Assembly: GCA_017882405.1 (NCBI GenBank)
Contig: JADGPO010000104.1
Span: 12,787 to 76,786 of the forward strand
Reading direction: 5' to 3'
Source: Solirubrobacteraceae bacterium
GTDB lineage: Bacteria > Actinomycetota > Thermoleophilia > Solirubrobacterales > Solirubrobacteraceae
DNA: 64,000 nucleotides
Part shown: positions 26,073 through 33,957 of the stretch, piece by piece
Numbering within the stretch: the stretch's first letter is position 1
Layout of the letters: every line of letters begins with the position of its first letter
The notes under the pieces: model-generated
Seen by the model: the letters and a program-made list of their open reading frames with translations, nothing else
What the model was told of the DNA's origin: nothing
The model's database searches: none
Translations under genes and position numbers: made by a program

Positions 26073-26963
26073 ATGGCAGGAGGTGGGGCGCATCGAATGA
26101 GCCAAGCGGTCGCCGCCGAGGGCGTCGCCGCGCGCCCGTCGCTGGTCGACGGGGCCGAGAGCGCATTGCGCAACTGGCTGGCCCCCGGCCGCTATCGCCA
26201 GGGCGATCGGCTGCCGCCCGAGCACGAGATGGCCGCGATGCTGGGCGTTTCCCGGGGCACCCTGCGCAGTGCATTGCAGCGATTGGAGCGCAGCGGGGAG
26301 ATCGTGCGCCGGCAGGGCAGCGGCACGTTCGTGGGCCGGATGGGCTTTCCGACCGCGTTCGGCGAGCGGCTGGAGCGCCTGGAGCCGTACTCGTCGGTGG
26401 CGCGGCGCCGCGGACTGACGTTGACGGCGGTCGACCTGGAGATCGAGGAGCGCGCCGTCGAGCAGGAGGCCGGCGAGGCGCTGGGGCTGCCGCCCGGCGC
26501 CCGCACGATGACGATCACGCGCACGATCGTCACCGGCGGATCGGCGGTCGCGACGATGTACGACGTGGTCCACCCCGACGTGGAGCTGCCCGAGCCTTCG
26601 CGACTGCGGGCGGCGCTGCAAGCCGGGCAGATGGTGCTCGACGTGCTGATCGAGGCCGGGGTGCCGATCACCTTCGCGCGCACGCGGGTGATGCCGGCGC
26701 TGGTGTCGGGGCGCGAGCGGGCCGGCAAGCGCCTGGGCATCCAGGGCACCACCGCCTGCCTGGAGCTGGAGGAGCTGATCTTCGCCAGCCGCGACGTGCC
26801 CGTCGCCTACTCTCGTGACCTCTTCGCCCCCGGAGGGATCGACGTGATGGTGATGCGCTCGCTGGACTCGCCCCGCCCGGCGCGGATCGTCGGTGAGCGG
26901 GGCGCCGCGAGCGGATCGCCCGTACCCGACGAGGGCGGCCGCTCGGGCAGCCGCCGTCGCTAG
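26073..26963 (+). CDS. GntR-family regulator with UTRA effector domain (HutC type)
   Basis: A 296-residue regulator. The winged helix at about 25-92 includes GDRLPPEHEMAAMLGVSRGTLRSALQRLERSGEIVRRQGSGTFV. The UTRA ligand domain (about 100-275) has the family RTMTITRTIVTGGSAVATMYDVV and CLELEELIFASRDVPVAYSRDLFAP blocks. The position, followed by an IclR gene and near sox and the DAO-family oxidase, suggests control of amine or one-carbon catabolism; HutC relatives bind small amines or acids. ATGs at 26073 and 26097 both have plausible binding sites. The C-terminal 20 residues are Gly/Ser/Arg-rich. Confidence 0.85.
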   Translation: MAGGGAHRMSQAVAAEGVAARPSLVDGAESALRNWLAPGRYRQGDRLPPEHEMAAMLGVSRGTLRSALQRLERSGEIVRRQGSGTFVGRMGFPTAFGERLERLEPYSSVARRRGLTLTAVDLEIEERAVEQEAGEALGLPPGARTMTITRTIVTGGSAVATMYDVVHPDVELPEPSRLRAALQAGQMVLDVLIEAGVPITFARTRVMPALVSGRERAGKRLGIQGTTACLELEELIFASRDVPVAYSRDLFAPGGIDVMVMRSLDSPRPARIVGERGAASGSPVPDEGGRSGSRRR

Positions 26964-26969
26964 CGCTCC

Positions 26970-27734
26970 GTGACGACCGGCGATCCTCCCGCCACGCGCC
27001 GCTCGGTGGGCTCGGTGGCGCGCGCCATCGCGCTGCTGGACGCACTGGCGGCCAGCGAGCACGGCCTGGGCGTCAACGAGTTGGCGCGGCGGATCGAGGT
27101 CAACGCCAGCACCGCCTCGCGCCTGTTGGCGACGCTGCTTGAAGCCGGGCTGGTGACGCGCGTGGACGGCGGTCCCTACCGGCTGGGGCTGAAGCTCCTG
27201 ACGCTGTCTGATCGAGTGCTCGCCCAGCTCGACGTGCGAGAGCTGGCCCGCCCGCTATTGGCCGCGCTGGTCGCCCAGACCGGAGAGACGGCCACTTTGT
27301 CGGTACCCGGGCAGCGCGAGGCAATCACGGTCGACTTCGTGCCCTCGCCGTCGAGCGTCGTCAGCATGGCGTGGGTCGGGCGACCGAGCGTGCCCCACGC
27401 CACGGCGGTCGGGAAGGTGATGCTGGCCTTCGCCCCTGGCCATCTGCCGCCCGGGGAGCTTCCGCGCTTCACCGAGCGCACGATCACCGAGCCCGCGGCG
27501 CTGGCGGCCGAGCTGGATTCCGTGCGGGAGCGAGGCTACGCCGAGGCGGTCGGCGAGCGCGAGCCCGACCTGACTGCCGTGGGCGTCCCGGTCTTCGCGC
27601 GCCGTGGGGACCTGACGGCGATCCTCGGGCTGCAGGGCCCGTCCGCGCGGCTGCCGGCGAGCGCCCGGCGCACCGTGCGCGAGCCGCTGCTGGCCGCCGC
27701 GGTCCAGCTGGGCACGGCGCTCGGCTACCGGTAG
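26970..27734 (+). CDS. IclR-family transcriptional regulator
   Basis: A 254-residue IclR protein. The N-terminal HTH reads RAIALLDALAASEHGLGVNELARRIEVNASTASRLLATLLEAGLVTR. The effector domain includes YRLGLKLLTLSDRVLAQLDVRELARPLL, SVPGQREAITVDF and the VPVFARRGDLTAILGLQGPSARL end block. GTG start, six bases after the GntR/UTRA stop. It converges on the DAO-family oxidase gene with one base between stops. It may control that oxidase or the glnT operon, which share the 296-base spacer beyond it. Confidence 0.88.
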   Translation: MTTGDPPATRRSVGSVARAIALLDALAASEHGLGVNELARRIEVNASTASRLLATLLEAGLVTRVDGGPYRLGLKLLTLSDRVLAQLDVRELARPLLAALVAQTGETATLSVPGQREAITVDFVPSPSSVVSMAWVGRPSVPHATAVGKVMLAFAPGHLPPGELPRFTERTITEPAALAAELDSVRERGYAEAVGEREPDLTAVGVPVFARRGDLTAILGLQGPSARLPASARRTVREPLLAAAVQLGTALGYR

Positions 27735-27735
27735 C

Positions 27736-29028
27736 TCAGCTCCAGGGGTAGGGGCTGTGCGACACCGGATGCAGGTCGCCGGTGGCGAAGCGGCCGTAGC
27801 GGAAGGGGTGCAGCAGCGAGGAGTGCTCGCCCTGCAGCACGCGGGCGATCTCCTTGCCGACGGCGATCATCTTGTAGCCGTGGTTGGAGTCAGCGGCCAC
27901 GAACACGTTGTCGCACATGTGGTCGAAGATGGGGAAGTTGTCGGCCGTGGAAGCGCCCACTCCGCCCGAGCGGGTCTGCCGATAGCGCCCGCGGGCGCCC
28001 TCGAAGCGCGTCAGGCAGTGCGACAGGGAGGCCGACCACAGGTCCGGAAAGCCGGGGTCGACGCTGCCGGTGGGGTAGGGGTCGACCTGGAAGGTCGGGC
28101 CGACGGTCAGCGGCTGGGCGCCGCCCTGGATCGAGTGGCGGTCGGGCTTGAAGTACACGCCCCACGCGTCGTCGGTGATCAGCGTTCCGTCGTCCGCGTA
28201 CAGCGGCTGGTCGGAGTCGACGTGCAGCACGGGTGAGGAGCGGCCGTCGTTGGTTACGAACACCGACGGGTCGAACTCGACCTCGCCCTCCTGCAGGTAC
28301 CAGTAGGTCCACATCGCCTGGTCGGCGAGCACGCCGCCGTTGGGCTGGCGCACGTCGAGGCGGTCCGGCAGCCCCAGCATCGACCACAGCGAGGCGATCC
28401 ACGGCCCGACCGCGACCACCAGCTGCTCCACCTCGATCGTCCCGGCGCTGGTCTGCACGGCCGTCACGGATCCCGACTGATCGAAATCGAAGCCGGTCAC
28501 CTGGATGCCGGTCATGATCTCGGCGCCCGCGTCCTGGGCGAGCTCGGCCAGGCCGAGCATCGACTCGCGGTTGAAGCCGTAGCCGCCGGCCGACTCGTGC
28601 AGGCAGACGGTCAGCCCGGGGGCGCGCCAGTCGCTGTACAGCGAGCGCATGTGCTCGCTCACCTCGTCGGTGCCGAGGAACAGCTCGGAGGGATAGCCGA
28701 TCCGCTGATGGCGCTCCCAGACCTCGGTCAGGTCGGACTCCTGGGAGCCCGGGCCGAGCGCGACGTAGCCGCTGGGGTGGTAGTGCAGCCGCTCGGCCTC
28801 CGACTCCCAGACCTCCACGCAGGCGGCCATCAGTTCCTGCATCGCGGGCTGGAAGTAGTTGTTGCGGACGATTCCGCAGGCGATTCCCGAGGCGCCGGCG
28901 GCGACGTCGGTCTTGTCGACGACGAGCACGGGCTCTCCGGCGCGTGCCAGGTGCCAGGCGGTGGACAGGCCGTGCACGCCGGCGCCGATGACCAGCGTGG
29001 GGGTGCAGGAGGGAAGGCGATCGGGCAC
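27736..29028 (-). CDS. DAO-family FAD-dependent oxidoreductase, N-methyl-amine oxidase-like
   Basis: About 430 residues. The FAD-binding motif TLVIGAGVHGLSTAWHLARAGEPVLVVDK is near the N-terminus, followed by GASGIACGIVRNNYFQPAMQELM, which resembles the beta subunit of sarcosine oxidase and dimethylglycine/N-methyl amino acid oxidases. The C-terminus has VFVAADSNHGYKMIAVGKEIARVL, a flavin-contact block. The exact substrate is not readable; dimethylglycine, sarcosine or another secondary or tertiary amine fits the neighbourhood. The GTG at 29028 is chosen for its AGAAGGGA site and family-like start. Two inverted repeats lie within 52 bases upstream. Confidence 0.75.
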   Translation of the reverse strand: MPDRLPSCTPTLVIGAGVHGLSTAWHLARAGEPVLVVDKTDVAAGASGIACGIVRNNYFQPAMQELMAACVEVWESEAERLHYHPSGYVALGPGSQESDLTEVWERHQRIGYPSELFLGTDEVSEHMRSLYSDWRAPGLTVCLHESAGGYGFNRESMLGLAELAQDAGAEIMTGIQVTGFDFDQSGSVTAVQTSAGTIEVEQLVVAVGPWIASLWSMLGLPDRLDVRQPNGGVLADQAMWTYWYLQEGEVEFDPSVFVTNDGRSSPVLHVDSDQPLYADDGTLITDDAWGVYFKPDRHSIQGGAQPLTVGPTFQVDPYPTGSVDPGFPDLWSASLSHCLTRFEGARGRYRQTRSGGVGASTADNFPIFDHMCDNVFVAADSNHGYKMIAVGKEIARVLQGEHSSLLHPFRYGRFATGDLHPVSHSPYPWS

Positions 29029-29049
29029 GTGAGTCCCTTCTGGACGATG

Positions 29050-29080
29050 TTGCCTATAACGCAATGCAGTTGTGGACAAC
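29050..29080. promoter_or_regulatory. Paired inverted repeats before the DAO-family oxidase
   Basis: TTGC-N7-GCAA (29050-29064) is followed five bases later by GTTGT-GG-ACAAC (29069-29080), an almost perfect palindrome. The second shares TTGTGGACAA with the site before the DegT gene. They lie 22-52 bases upstream of the oxidase GTG, a repressor position. The adjacent IclR or GntR/UTRA proteins are candidate binders. Confidence 0.45.
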
Positions 29081-29125
29081 GCAACAGGCTACCGCCGGCG
29101 CCGGTCGGATGTCAAGCCGCGAGCC

Positions 29126-29154
29126 TTGCGGTCGGACGTGGCGCTTGGTATAAA
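29126..29154 (+). promoter_or_regulatory. Strong sigma-70-type promoter for the glnT-glx operon
   Basis: A -35 box TTGCGG (29126-29131) and a -10 box TATAAA (29149-29154) are separated by exactly 17 bases. The start of transcription would fall near 29161, leaving a leader of about 164 bases before glnT. Such close fits are rare in this GC-rich window. Confidence 0.6.
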
Positions 29155-29160
29155 CGCGCC

Positions 29161-29178
29161 GTGTACAAATTCGTCCAG
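29161..29178. promoter_or_regulatory. 18-bp operator-like site at the glnT transcription start
   Basis: GTGTACAAATTCGTCCAG matches 14 of 18 positions of TTGTACAAATTTGTACAA. It begins seven bases after the -10 box, covering the expected start point, an ideal place for repression. Related sites lie at 14872, 37316, 37340 and 42172. Confidence 0.45.
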
Positions 29179-29282
29179 TCGGCGGCGAGCACGGTGTGCT
29201 CGCTCCGGTGACGGGCGACGTCGGTGAAGGCCTGGGGCACCGCCGCCGGCCGGTCTGATCAGTAAGCAGTCACAGATTCACT

Positions 29283-29310
29283 GCCGCTGCCCGCCTGAGG
29301 CGGCAGCGGC
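29283..29310 (+). other. Stable leader hairpin just before the glnT ribosome-binding site
   Basis: GCCGCTGCC-CGCC, loop TGA, then GGCG-GCAGCGGC form a very stable stem with one bulged C. It ends six bases before the AGGAG site of glnT. It could shield initiation, stabilise the mRNA or be part of a leader control element; no known riboswitch consensus was recognised in 29161-29324. Confidence 0.5.
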
Positions 29311-29324
29311 CAGAGAGGAGCGGG

Positions 29325-30773
29325 ATGGCGGCAGGAGTGCAGGAGTTCGGCGGAAACGTAGACACGGTCCTGTCCACACCGCGGATCCAGCCGGCTCCGG
29401 CCACGCTGGAGGAGGCCCGCACCGCGCCCGGCCGCGCCGAGAAGATCGAAGAGCTGACGCGGCTGATCGAAGCCCAGGGCATCAAGTACGTGTACTTCCA
29501 GCAGGTGTCGATCACCGGCCGGGTGATGGGCAAGGGCGTGGTCTCCTCGTTCTTCTCACAGGTCGCCGCGAAGGGCTACCAGCTGGTCTACGGCGCCACC
29601 GCCAACCTGTTCACCGACCGCTATGGCAACTACATCGGGTTCGGGCCAGAGGAGTCAGAGCTGGCCGCGATCGCCGACCTTGACACGTTCCGGGTGCTGC
29701 CTTGGGACCCCCGCGTGGCCCGGGTGATGTGTGACTGCTACGACACCGAGACGGGTGCGCTGCTGGACGCCGATCCGCGCCAGAACCTCAAGCAGATCGC
29801 CCACGAGTTCGAGGAGGAGCTGGGCTACCAGTTCCTGATCGGGATCGAGCCCGAGATGATGTGGCTGCGAAAGCCCCGCGAGGGCGAGGCCCCGCAGGGT
29901 GTCACCAAGCCCTACTGCTACCACATCCACCAGTTCGAGGAGCTGCGTCCGGTGCTGCTCGACGTGGTGCAGTACGGGCAGGCCCTGGGCCTGGACATGA
30001 GCTACGGCGACCATGAGGACGCCCCCGGCCAGCTGGAGCTGAACTTCCGCTTTGACCGGCCCCTGCGCACGGCCGACAACATCACCACCTATCGCCAGGT
30101 GTGTGCCGCCGTGGGCCGCAAGCACGATCTGCTGCCGACCTTCATGCCCAAGCCGTTCACCGGGGTGTCGGCCAACGGCCACCATCACCACTTCACGCTG
30201 ATGGACGACCAGGGCAACAATGTCTTCCACGACCCGGACGGCCCGGCGCAGCTGTCACAGTTCGCCCGGTACTTCCTCGGCGGGATGCTGGAGCACTTCC
30301 CCGCCCTGATGTGCGTCGGCAACCCCACTGTCAACTCCTACTGCCGCATGTGGGACACCGGCTTCTGGGCGCCGATCTACAAGAACTGGGGCTGGCAGAA
30401 CCGGACGACGACCGTCCGCGTCGCCTCGGGCGGGCGCTTTGAGTACCGCGGCGTGGACTCCTCGTGCAACCCGTACCTCACGGTGGCCACGCTGCTGCGC
30501 GCCGGCCTGGACGGCGTGCGCCGAGAGCTCGATCCGGGCCCGCCGCAGCAGGGCAACACCTACGACCTGCTGGCCGAGGGTCAGGAGATCGAGAAGGTGC
30601 CCGACAGCCTGGGCAAGGCGCTGGAGGCGCTGGCCGCCGACGAGGTGATCAAGTCGGCGATGCCGGGCCGCCTCTACAAGGTCTTTCACCGCTACAAGCG
30701 CGACGAATGGGAGCGCTACCTCGCTGCCGTGACCGACTGGGAGCGCGACGAGTACCTGGAGGTGTTGCCGTAA
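29325..30773 (+). CDS. glnT: Glutamine synthetase-family ligase, GlnT / gamma-glutamylmethylamide synthetase-like
   Basis: A 482-residue GS-fold enzyme. ATP/metal-site blocks are IGIEPEMMW (about 179-187), GDHEDAPGQLELNF, NGHHHHFTLMD, VGNPTVNSY, and the arginine-rich NRTTTVRVASGG and EYRGVDSSCNPYL. The family-typical Lys after NSY is Cys here (NSYCRM). It is not a housekeeping GlnA. Followed directly by glxBCD homologues, it best fits gamma-glutamylmethylamide synthetase or GlnT of the N-methylglutamate route: glutamate, ATP and methylamine give gamma-glutamylmethylamide. An ammonium-scavenging role, as proposed for similar actinobacterial clusters, is the alternative. AGGAG precedes the ATG. 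Confidence 0.85.
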   Translation: MAAGVQEFGGNVDTVLSTPRIQPAPATLEEARTAPGRAEKIEELTRLIEAQGIKYVYFQQVSITGRVMGKGVVSSFFSQVAAKGYQLVYGATANLFTDRYGNYIGFGPEESELAAIADLDTFRVLPWDPRVARVMCDCYDTETGALLDADPRQNLKQIAHEFEEELGYQFLIGIEPEMMWLRKPREGEAPQGVTKPYCYHIHQFEELRPVLLDVVQYGQALGLDMSYGDHEDAPGQLELNFRFDRPLRTADNITTYRQVCAAVGRKHDLLPTFMPKPFTGVSANGHHHHFTLMDDQGNNVFHDPDGPAQLSQFARYFLGGMLEHFPALMCVGNPTVNSYCRMWDTGFWAPIYKNWGWQNRTTTVRVASGGRFEYRGVDSSCNPYLTVATLLRAGLDGVRRELDPGPPQQGNTYDLLAEGQEIEKVPDSLGKALEALAADEVIKSAMPGRLYKVFHRYKRDEWERYLAAVTDWERDEYLEVLP

Positions 30774-31715
30774 ATGTGCGGGATTGCCGGGATCATCTAT
30801 CGCAACGGGGCGAACAACGGCGGGCACCGCATCGGCCGCGACATGACGTCCATGCTGCAGTCGATGAAGCACCGCGGGCCGGACTCGACCGGCTACGCGC
30901 TGTATCACGCGCCCACCCACGAGCTGACGGTGAGGATCAACCTGGCCGACTCCAGCACGCCGCGCGACCTCGACTTCATCGACAACGCGCGCCGGCGCCG
31001 GCGCGAGGTGGAGGCCCAACTGCGGGCGGCGGGGGCGAAGATCAGGTCCACCGAGGACGTCAACGACTACACCTTCAGCGCCACGATCGACTACCACGGT
31101 GAGCTCAAGACGCTGGCCGACCACGTCGAGTCGGTGTCGCACACCGAGGTGCTGTCGCTGGGCCACTCGCTGGAGATCGTCAAGGACCTCGGCGACGCGA
31201 AGACGGTGTCCTGCGCCTACGAGCTGGACGATTACTTCGGCTCGCACGGCATCGGTCACGTGCGGATGGCCACCGAGTCCGACGTCGACATCGCCAACGC
31301 CCATCCCTACTGGGCGTATCCGTTCTCCGACGTCGCCGTGGTGCACAACGGCCAGCTGACCAACTATCACCAATGGCGCCGGCGGCTGGAGTCCCGCGGC
31401 CACCGCTTTGCCTCGGCCTGTGACTCGGAGATCATCGCCGTGTACCTGGCCGACCGTATGGCTCAGGGCGAGTCGCTGGAGGACGCGATGCACCATTCGC
31501 TCGAGCAGCTCGACGGGGTGTTCACCTACATCTGCGTCTCCGAGGACGCGTTGGGGATGGCCAAGGACGAGCTGGCCGCCAAGCCGCTGGTCCTCTACGA
31601 GGGTGACGACATGGTCGCCCTCGCCTCCGAGGAGATGGCGATCCGTGCCGTGATCGACCACGAGATCGAGACCTATGACCCCTACGAGAGCACGGTGATG
31701 GTATGGAACCGGTGA
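30774..31715 (+). CDS. glxB: GlxB/MgsA-type class II amidotransferase subunit
   Basis: A 313-residue Ntn amidotransferase. It starts MCGIAGIIYRNG, so C2 is the nucleophile, and includes MKHRGPDSTGYALY, GIGHVRMATESDVDIANAHPYW, VVHNGQLTNY and SACDSEIIAVYLADRM. It corresponds to the amidotransferase domain of glutamate synthase as a separate subunit (GlxB, or MgsA in N-methylglutamate synthase). It would hydrolyse the amide of glutamine or gamma-glutamylmethylamide and pass ammonia or methylamine to GlxD. It starts at the base after the glnT stop and overlaps glxC by 13 bases. Confidence 0.88.
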   Translation: MCGIAGIIYRNGANNGGHRIGRDMTSMLQSMKHRGPDSTGYALYHAPTHELTVRINLADSSTPRDLDFIDNARRRRREVEAQLRAAGAKIRSTEDVNDYTFSATIDYHGELKTLADHVESVSHTEVLSLGHSLEIVKDLGDAKTVSCAYELDDYFGSHGIGHVRMATESDVDIANAHPYWAYPFSDVAVVHNGQLTNYHQWRRRLESRGHRFASACDSEIIAVYLADRMAQGESLEDAMHHSLEQLDGVFTYICVSEDALGMAKDELAAKPLVLYEGDDMVALASEEMAIRAVIDHEIETYDPYESTVMVWNR

Positions 31716-32503
31716 CACAGCACCGTCCCGCGGACGAGCCGCAGTTCGACGCGCGCGGCCTCGTCGAGCTCAACGCCCGGGTACCGCGCGTATCGGAGAT
31801 CGACGGAGAGCGGGCCAGTTTCGATGCCCATCAGCTGACCACCCGCCAGATCAACCTGGAGCTGCGCTGGTTGCTCTACGAGGAGGGGATCAAGGAGGTC
31901 ACGATCCGCAACCCGGGCGCCCGCCACTCGCTGGGCGCAGGGCTGCTGACGCGCTGCCGGCTTCGCTTCGAGGGGAGCCTAGGGTACTTCGCGCTGGGCA
32001 TGATCGACGGTCCCGAGGTTCACATCGCCGGCCGCGTCGGCTGGTCGGCGTGCGAGAACATGATGTCGGGCGTGGTCGTGGTCGACTCCAACGCGGGGTC
32101 TTTGACGGGCGCGGCGATCCGCGGCGGGGACCTGGTGGTCAAGGGCCGCGTGGGCGCGCGCACCGGGATCGATCAGAAGGGCGGGACGATCATCGTCCAG
32201 GGCGATGCCGGATCGATGACGGGCTTCATGATGCAGCGCGGGCGCCAGATCATCTGCGGCGACGTCGGACCCGGTCTGGGCGACTCCATGTACGACGGCG
32301 CGTTCTACGTCGCCGGCAAGGTCAAGTCGCTGGGCGTGGACTGCGTCGAGGGCGAATGGACGGATGCCGACACCGAGATCATCGAGCGGAAGTTCCGGAT
32401 CTACGGGCTGGGCACGCCGCCCTCGTTCAGGAAGTTCGTGTGCGGCAAGAAGCTCTACAACTACGACTCGCTCGAGCCCTCCGAGCGCAAGCTCGTCCTC
32501 TAG
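31703..32503 (+). CDS. glxC: GlxC/MgsB-type GXGXG subunit of glutamate synthase-like complex
   Basis: A 266-residue protein built on the right-handed beta-helix GXGXG domain of glutamate synthase: GLLTRCRLRFEGSLGYFALGMIDG, IAGRVGWSACENMMSGVVVVDSNAGSLTGAAIRGGDLVVKGRVGARTG, and GTIIVQGDAGSMTGFMMQRGRQIICGDVGPGLGDSMYDG. It has a structural role in shaping the ammonia or methylamine tunnel between GlxB and GlxD. It equals MgsB of N-methylglutamate synthase. It is in a tight operon with both partners. Confidence 0.9.
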   Translation: MEPVTQHRPADEPQFDARGLVELNARVPRVSEIDGERASFDAHQLTTRQINLELRWLLYEEGIKEVTIRNPGARHSLGAGLLTRCRLRFEGSLGYFALGMIDGPEVHIAGRVGWSACENMMSGVVVVDSNAGSLTGAAIRGGDLVVKGRVGARTGIDQKGGTIIVQGDAGSMTGFMMQRGRQIICGDVGPGLGDSMYDGAFYVAGKVKSLGVDCVEGEWTDADTEIIERKFRIYGLGTPPSFRKFVCGKKLYNYDSLEPSERKLVL

Positions 32504-32514
32504 GAGGTCTGGTC

Positions 32515-33957
32515 ATGGCAACTGCCGACGAGAACGCACCCAGCGCTCGCAACGTCCTCGGGCACTCGAGGATCTTCACCCCCGAGGTGATCGACGACAT
32601 CCACGTCAAGTCCGAGCTGGGCCGTTACCGGATGCGCGGGTTCTCGATGTTCAAGAAGATCCCGCACTGGGACGAGCTGATGTTCATGCCGGGCACCCTG
32701 ACGCGGTTCGTGATCGAGGGCTACCGTGAGAAGTGCACCACCGAGACGATCCTCGGGGCGCGCTTCGCGGCCAATCCGATCAAGCTCGACATCCCCGTCT
32801 ACATCACCGGCATGTCGTTCGGCGCGCTGTCGCTGGAGGCCAAGATGGCGCTGGCCAAGGGCGCGTCGATGGCGGGCACCGCCACCTGCTCGGGCGAGGG
32901 CGGCATGATCCCGCCCGAGCGCGACCTGTCGACCAAGTGGTACTACCAGGTGATCCAGAGCCGCTACGGCTTCAACCCGCACCATCTGATGCTGGCCGAC
33001 GCGGTGGAGTTCTTCATCGGGCAGGGCTGCAAGGTCGGGCTGGGCGGCCACCTGATGGGCCAGAAGGTGACCGAGCAGGTGGCCGAGATGCGCTCGCTGC
33101 CGGCCGGCATCGACCAGCGCTCGCCCGCTCGCCACCCTGACTGGCTCGGCCCCGACGATCTCAGCCTGAAGATCCAGGAGGTTCGCGAGGCCACCAACTA
33201 CGAGGTCCCGATCCAGCTCAAGCTGGGCGCCGCCCGCGTCTACGACGACGTGCGCATGGCGGCCAAGTGCGGGCCCGACATCATCTACCTCGACGGTGCC
33301 GAGGGCGGCACCGGCGCCGGCCCCCACACGGCCGCCGAGGAGACGGGGATCCCGCTGATGGCCGCGATCCCCGAGGCCCGGCGGGCACTCGAGGACGTCG
33401 GCCTGGCCGACGAGATCGACCTGGTGGTCGCCGGCGGGATCCGAAACGGCGGCGATGTCGCCAAGTGCCTGGCGCTGGGGGCCAACGCGATCGCGATCGG
33501 CCACTCGGCCCTGATGGCGCTGAACTGCAACAAGGAGATCCCAGGGGTCACCGACTACGAGGGCACGATCGGCGTGCCGGCCGGCAAGTGCTACCACTGC
33601 CACACCGGCCGCTGCCCGGTCGGGATCACCACCCAGGACCCCGAGCTGCGCAAGCGCCTCGAGGTCGACTCCGCGGCCACCCGCGTCTACAACTTCCTGC
33701 ACACGCTGACGCTGGAGTGCCAGATGCTGGCGCGCGCGTGCGGGAAGACCGACGTGCACTCGCTGGAGCCCGAGGATCTCTGCGCTCTGACGACGGAGGC
33801 CTCGGCGATGGCGCGCGTGCCGCTGGCCGGGACCGATTACATCCCCGGCGTCTCGGAGGAGAAGACGCTGGCCCGGATCGAGTCGCTGCTGGAGAAGCAC
33901 GTCGCCAATCCGATCGACTACCTGGCTTCCGAGGAGGGGGTGGGCGCCCATGACTGA
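32515..33957 (+). CDS. glxD: GlxD/MgsC-type FMN/iron-sulfur glutamate synthase subunit
   Basis: A 480-residue synthase-domain protein of the Glu_synthase family. FMN-barrel blocks are YITGMSFGALSLEAKMALAKGASMAGTATCSGEGGM, VGLGGHLMGQKV, LKLGAARVYDDVRMAAKCGPDIIYLDGAEGGTGAGP and VVAGGIRNGGDVAKCLALGANAIAIG. The [3Fe-4S] cysteines are in KCYHCHTGRCPVGI. In the N-methylglutamate route it joins methylamine to 2-oxoglutarate; in a standard setting it makes glutamate. AGGAGGT lies six bases before the ATG. The last eight bases overlap the next, unknown gene. Confidence 0.9.
   Translation: MATADENAPSARNVLGHSRIFTPEVIDDIHVKSELGRYRMRGFSMFKKIPHWDELMFMPGTLTRFVIEGYREKCTTETILGARFAANPIKLDIPVYITGMSFGALSLEAKMALAKGASMAGTATCSGEGGMIPPERDLSTKWYYQVIQSRYGFNPHHLMLADAVEFFIGQGCKVGLGGHLMGQKVTEQVAEMRSLPAGIDQRSPARHPDWLGPDDLSLKIQEVREATNYEVPIQLKLGAARVYDDVRMAAKCGPDIIYLDGAEGGTGAGPHTAAEETGIPLMAAIPEARRALEDVGLADEIDLVVAGGIRNGGDVAKCLALGANAIAIGHSALMALNCNKEIPGVTDYEGTIGVPAGKCYHCHTGRCPVGITTQDPELRKRLEVDSAATRVYNFLHTLTLECQMLARACGKTDVHSLEPEDLCALTTEASAMARVPLAGTDYIPGVSEEKTLARIESLLEKHVANPIDYLASEEGVGAHD

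Noticed and set aside
29161..29324. Glycine or similar riboswitch in the glnT leader
   Set aside because: The conserved core segments of known glycine or glutamine riboswitches were not found; only a single hairpin and an operator-like site can be supported.
29325..30773. Housekeeping glutamine synthetase GlnA
   Set aside because: Active-site blocks differ (NSYCRM instead of NSYKR) and the operon contains glx genes; the GlnT/GmaS group fits better.
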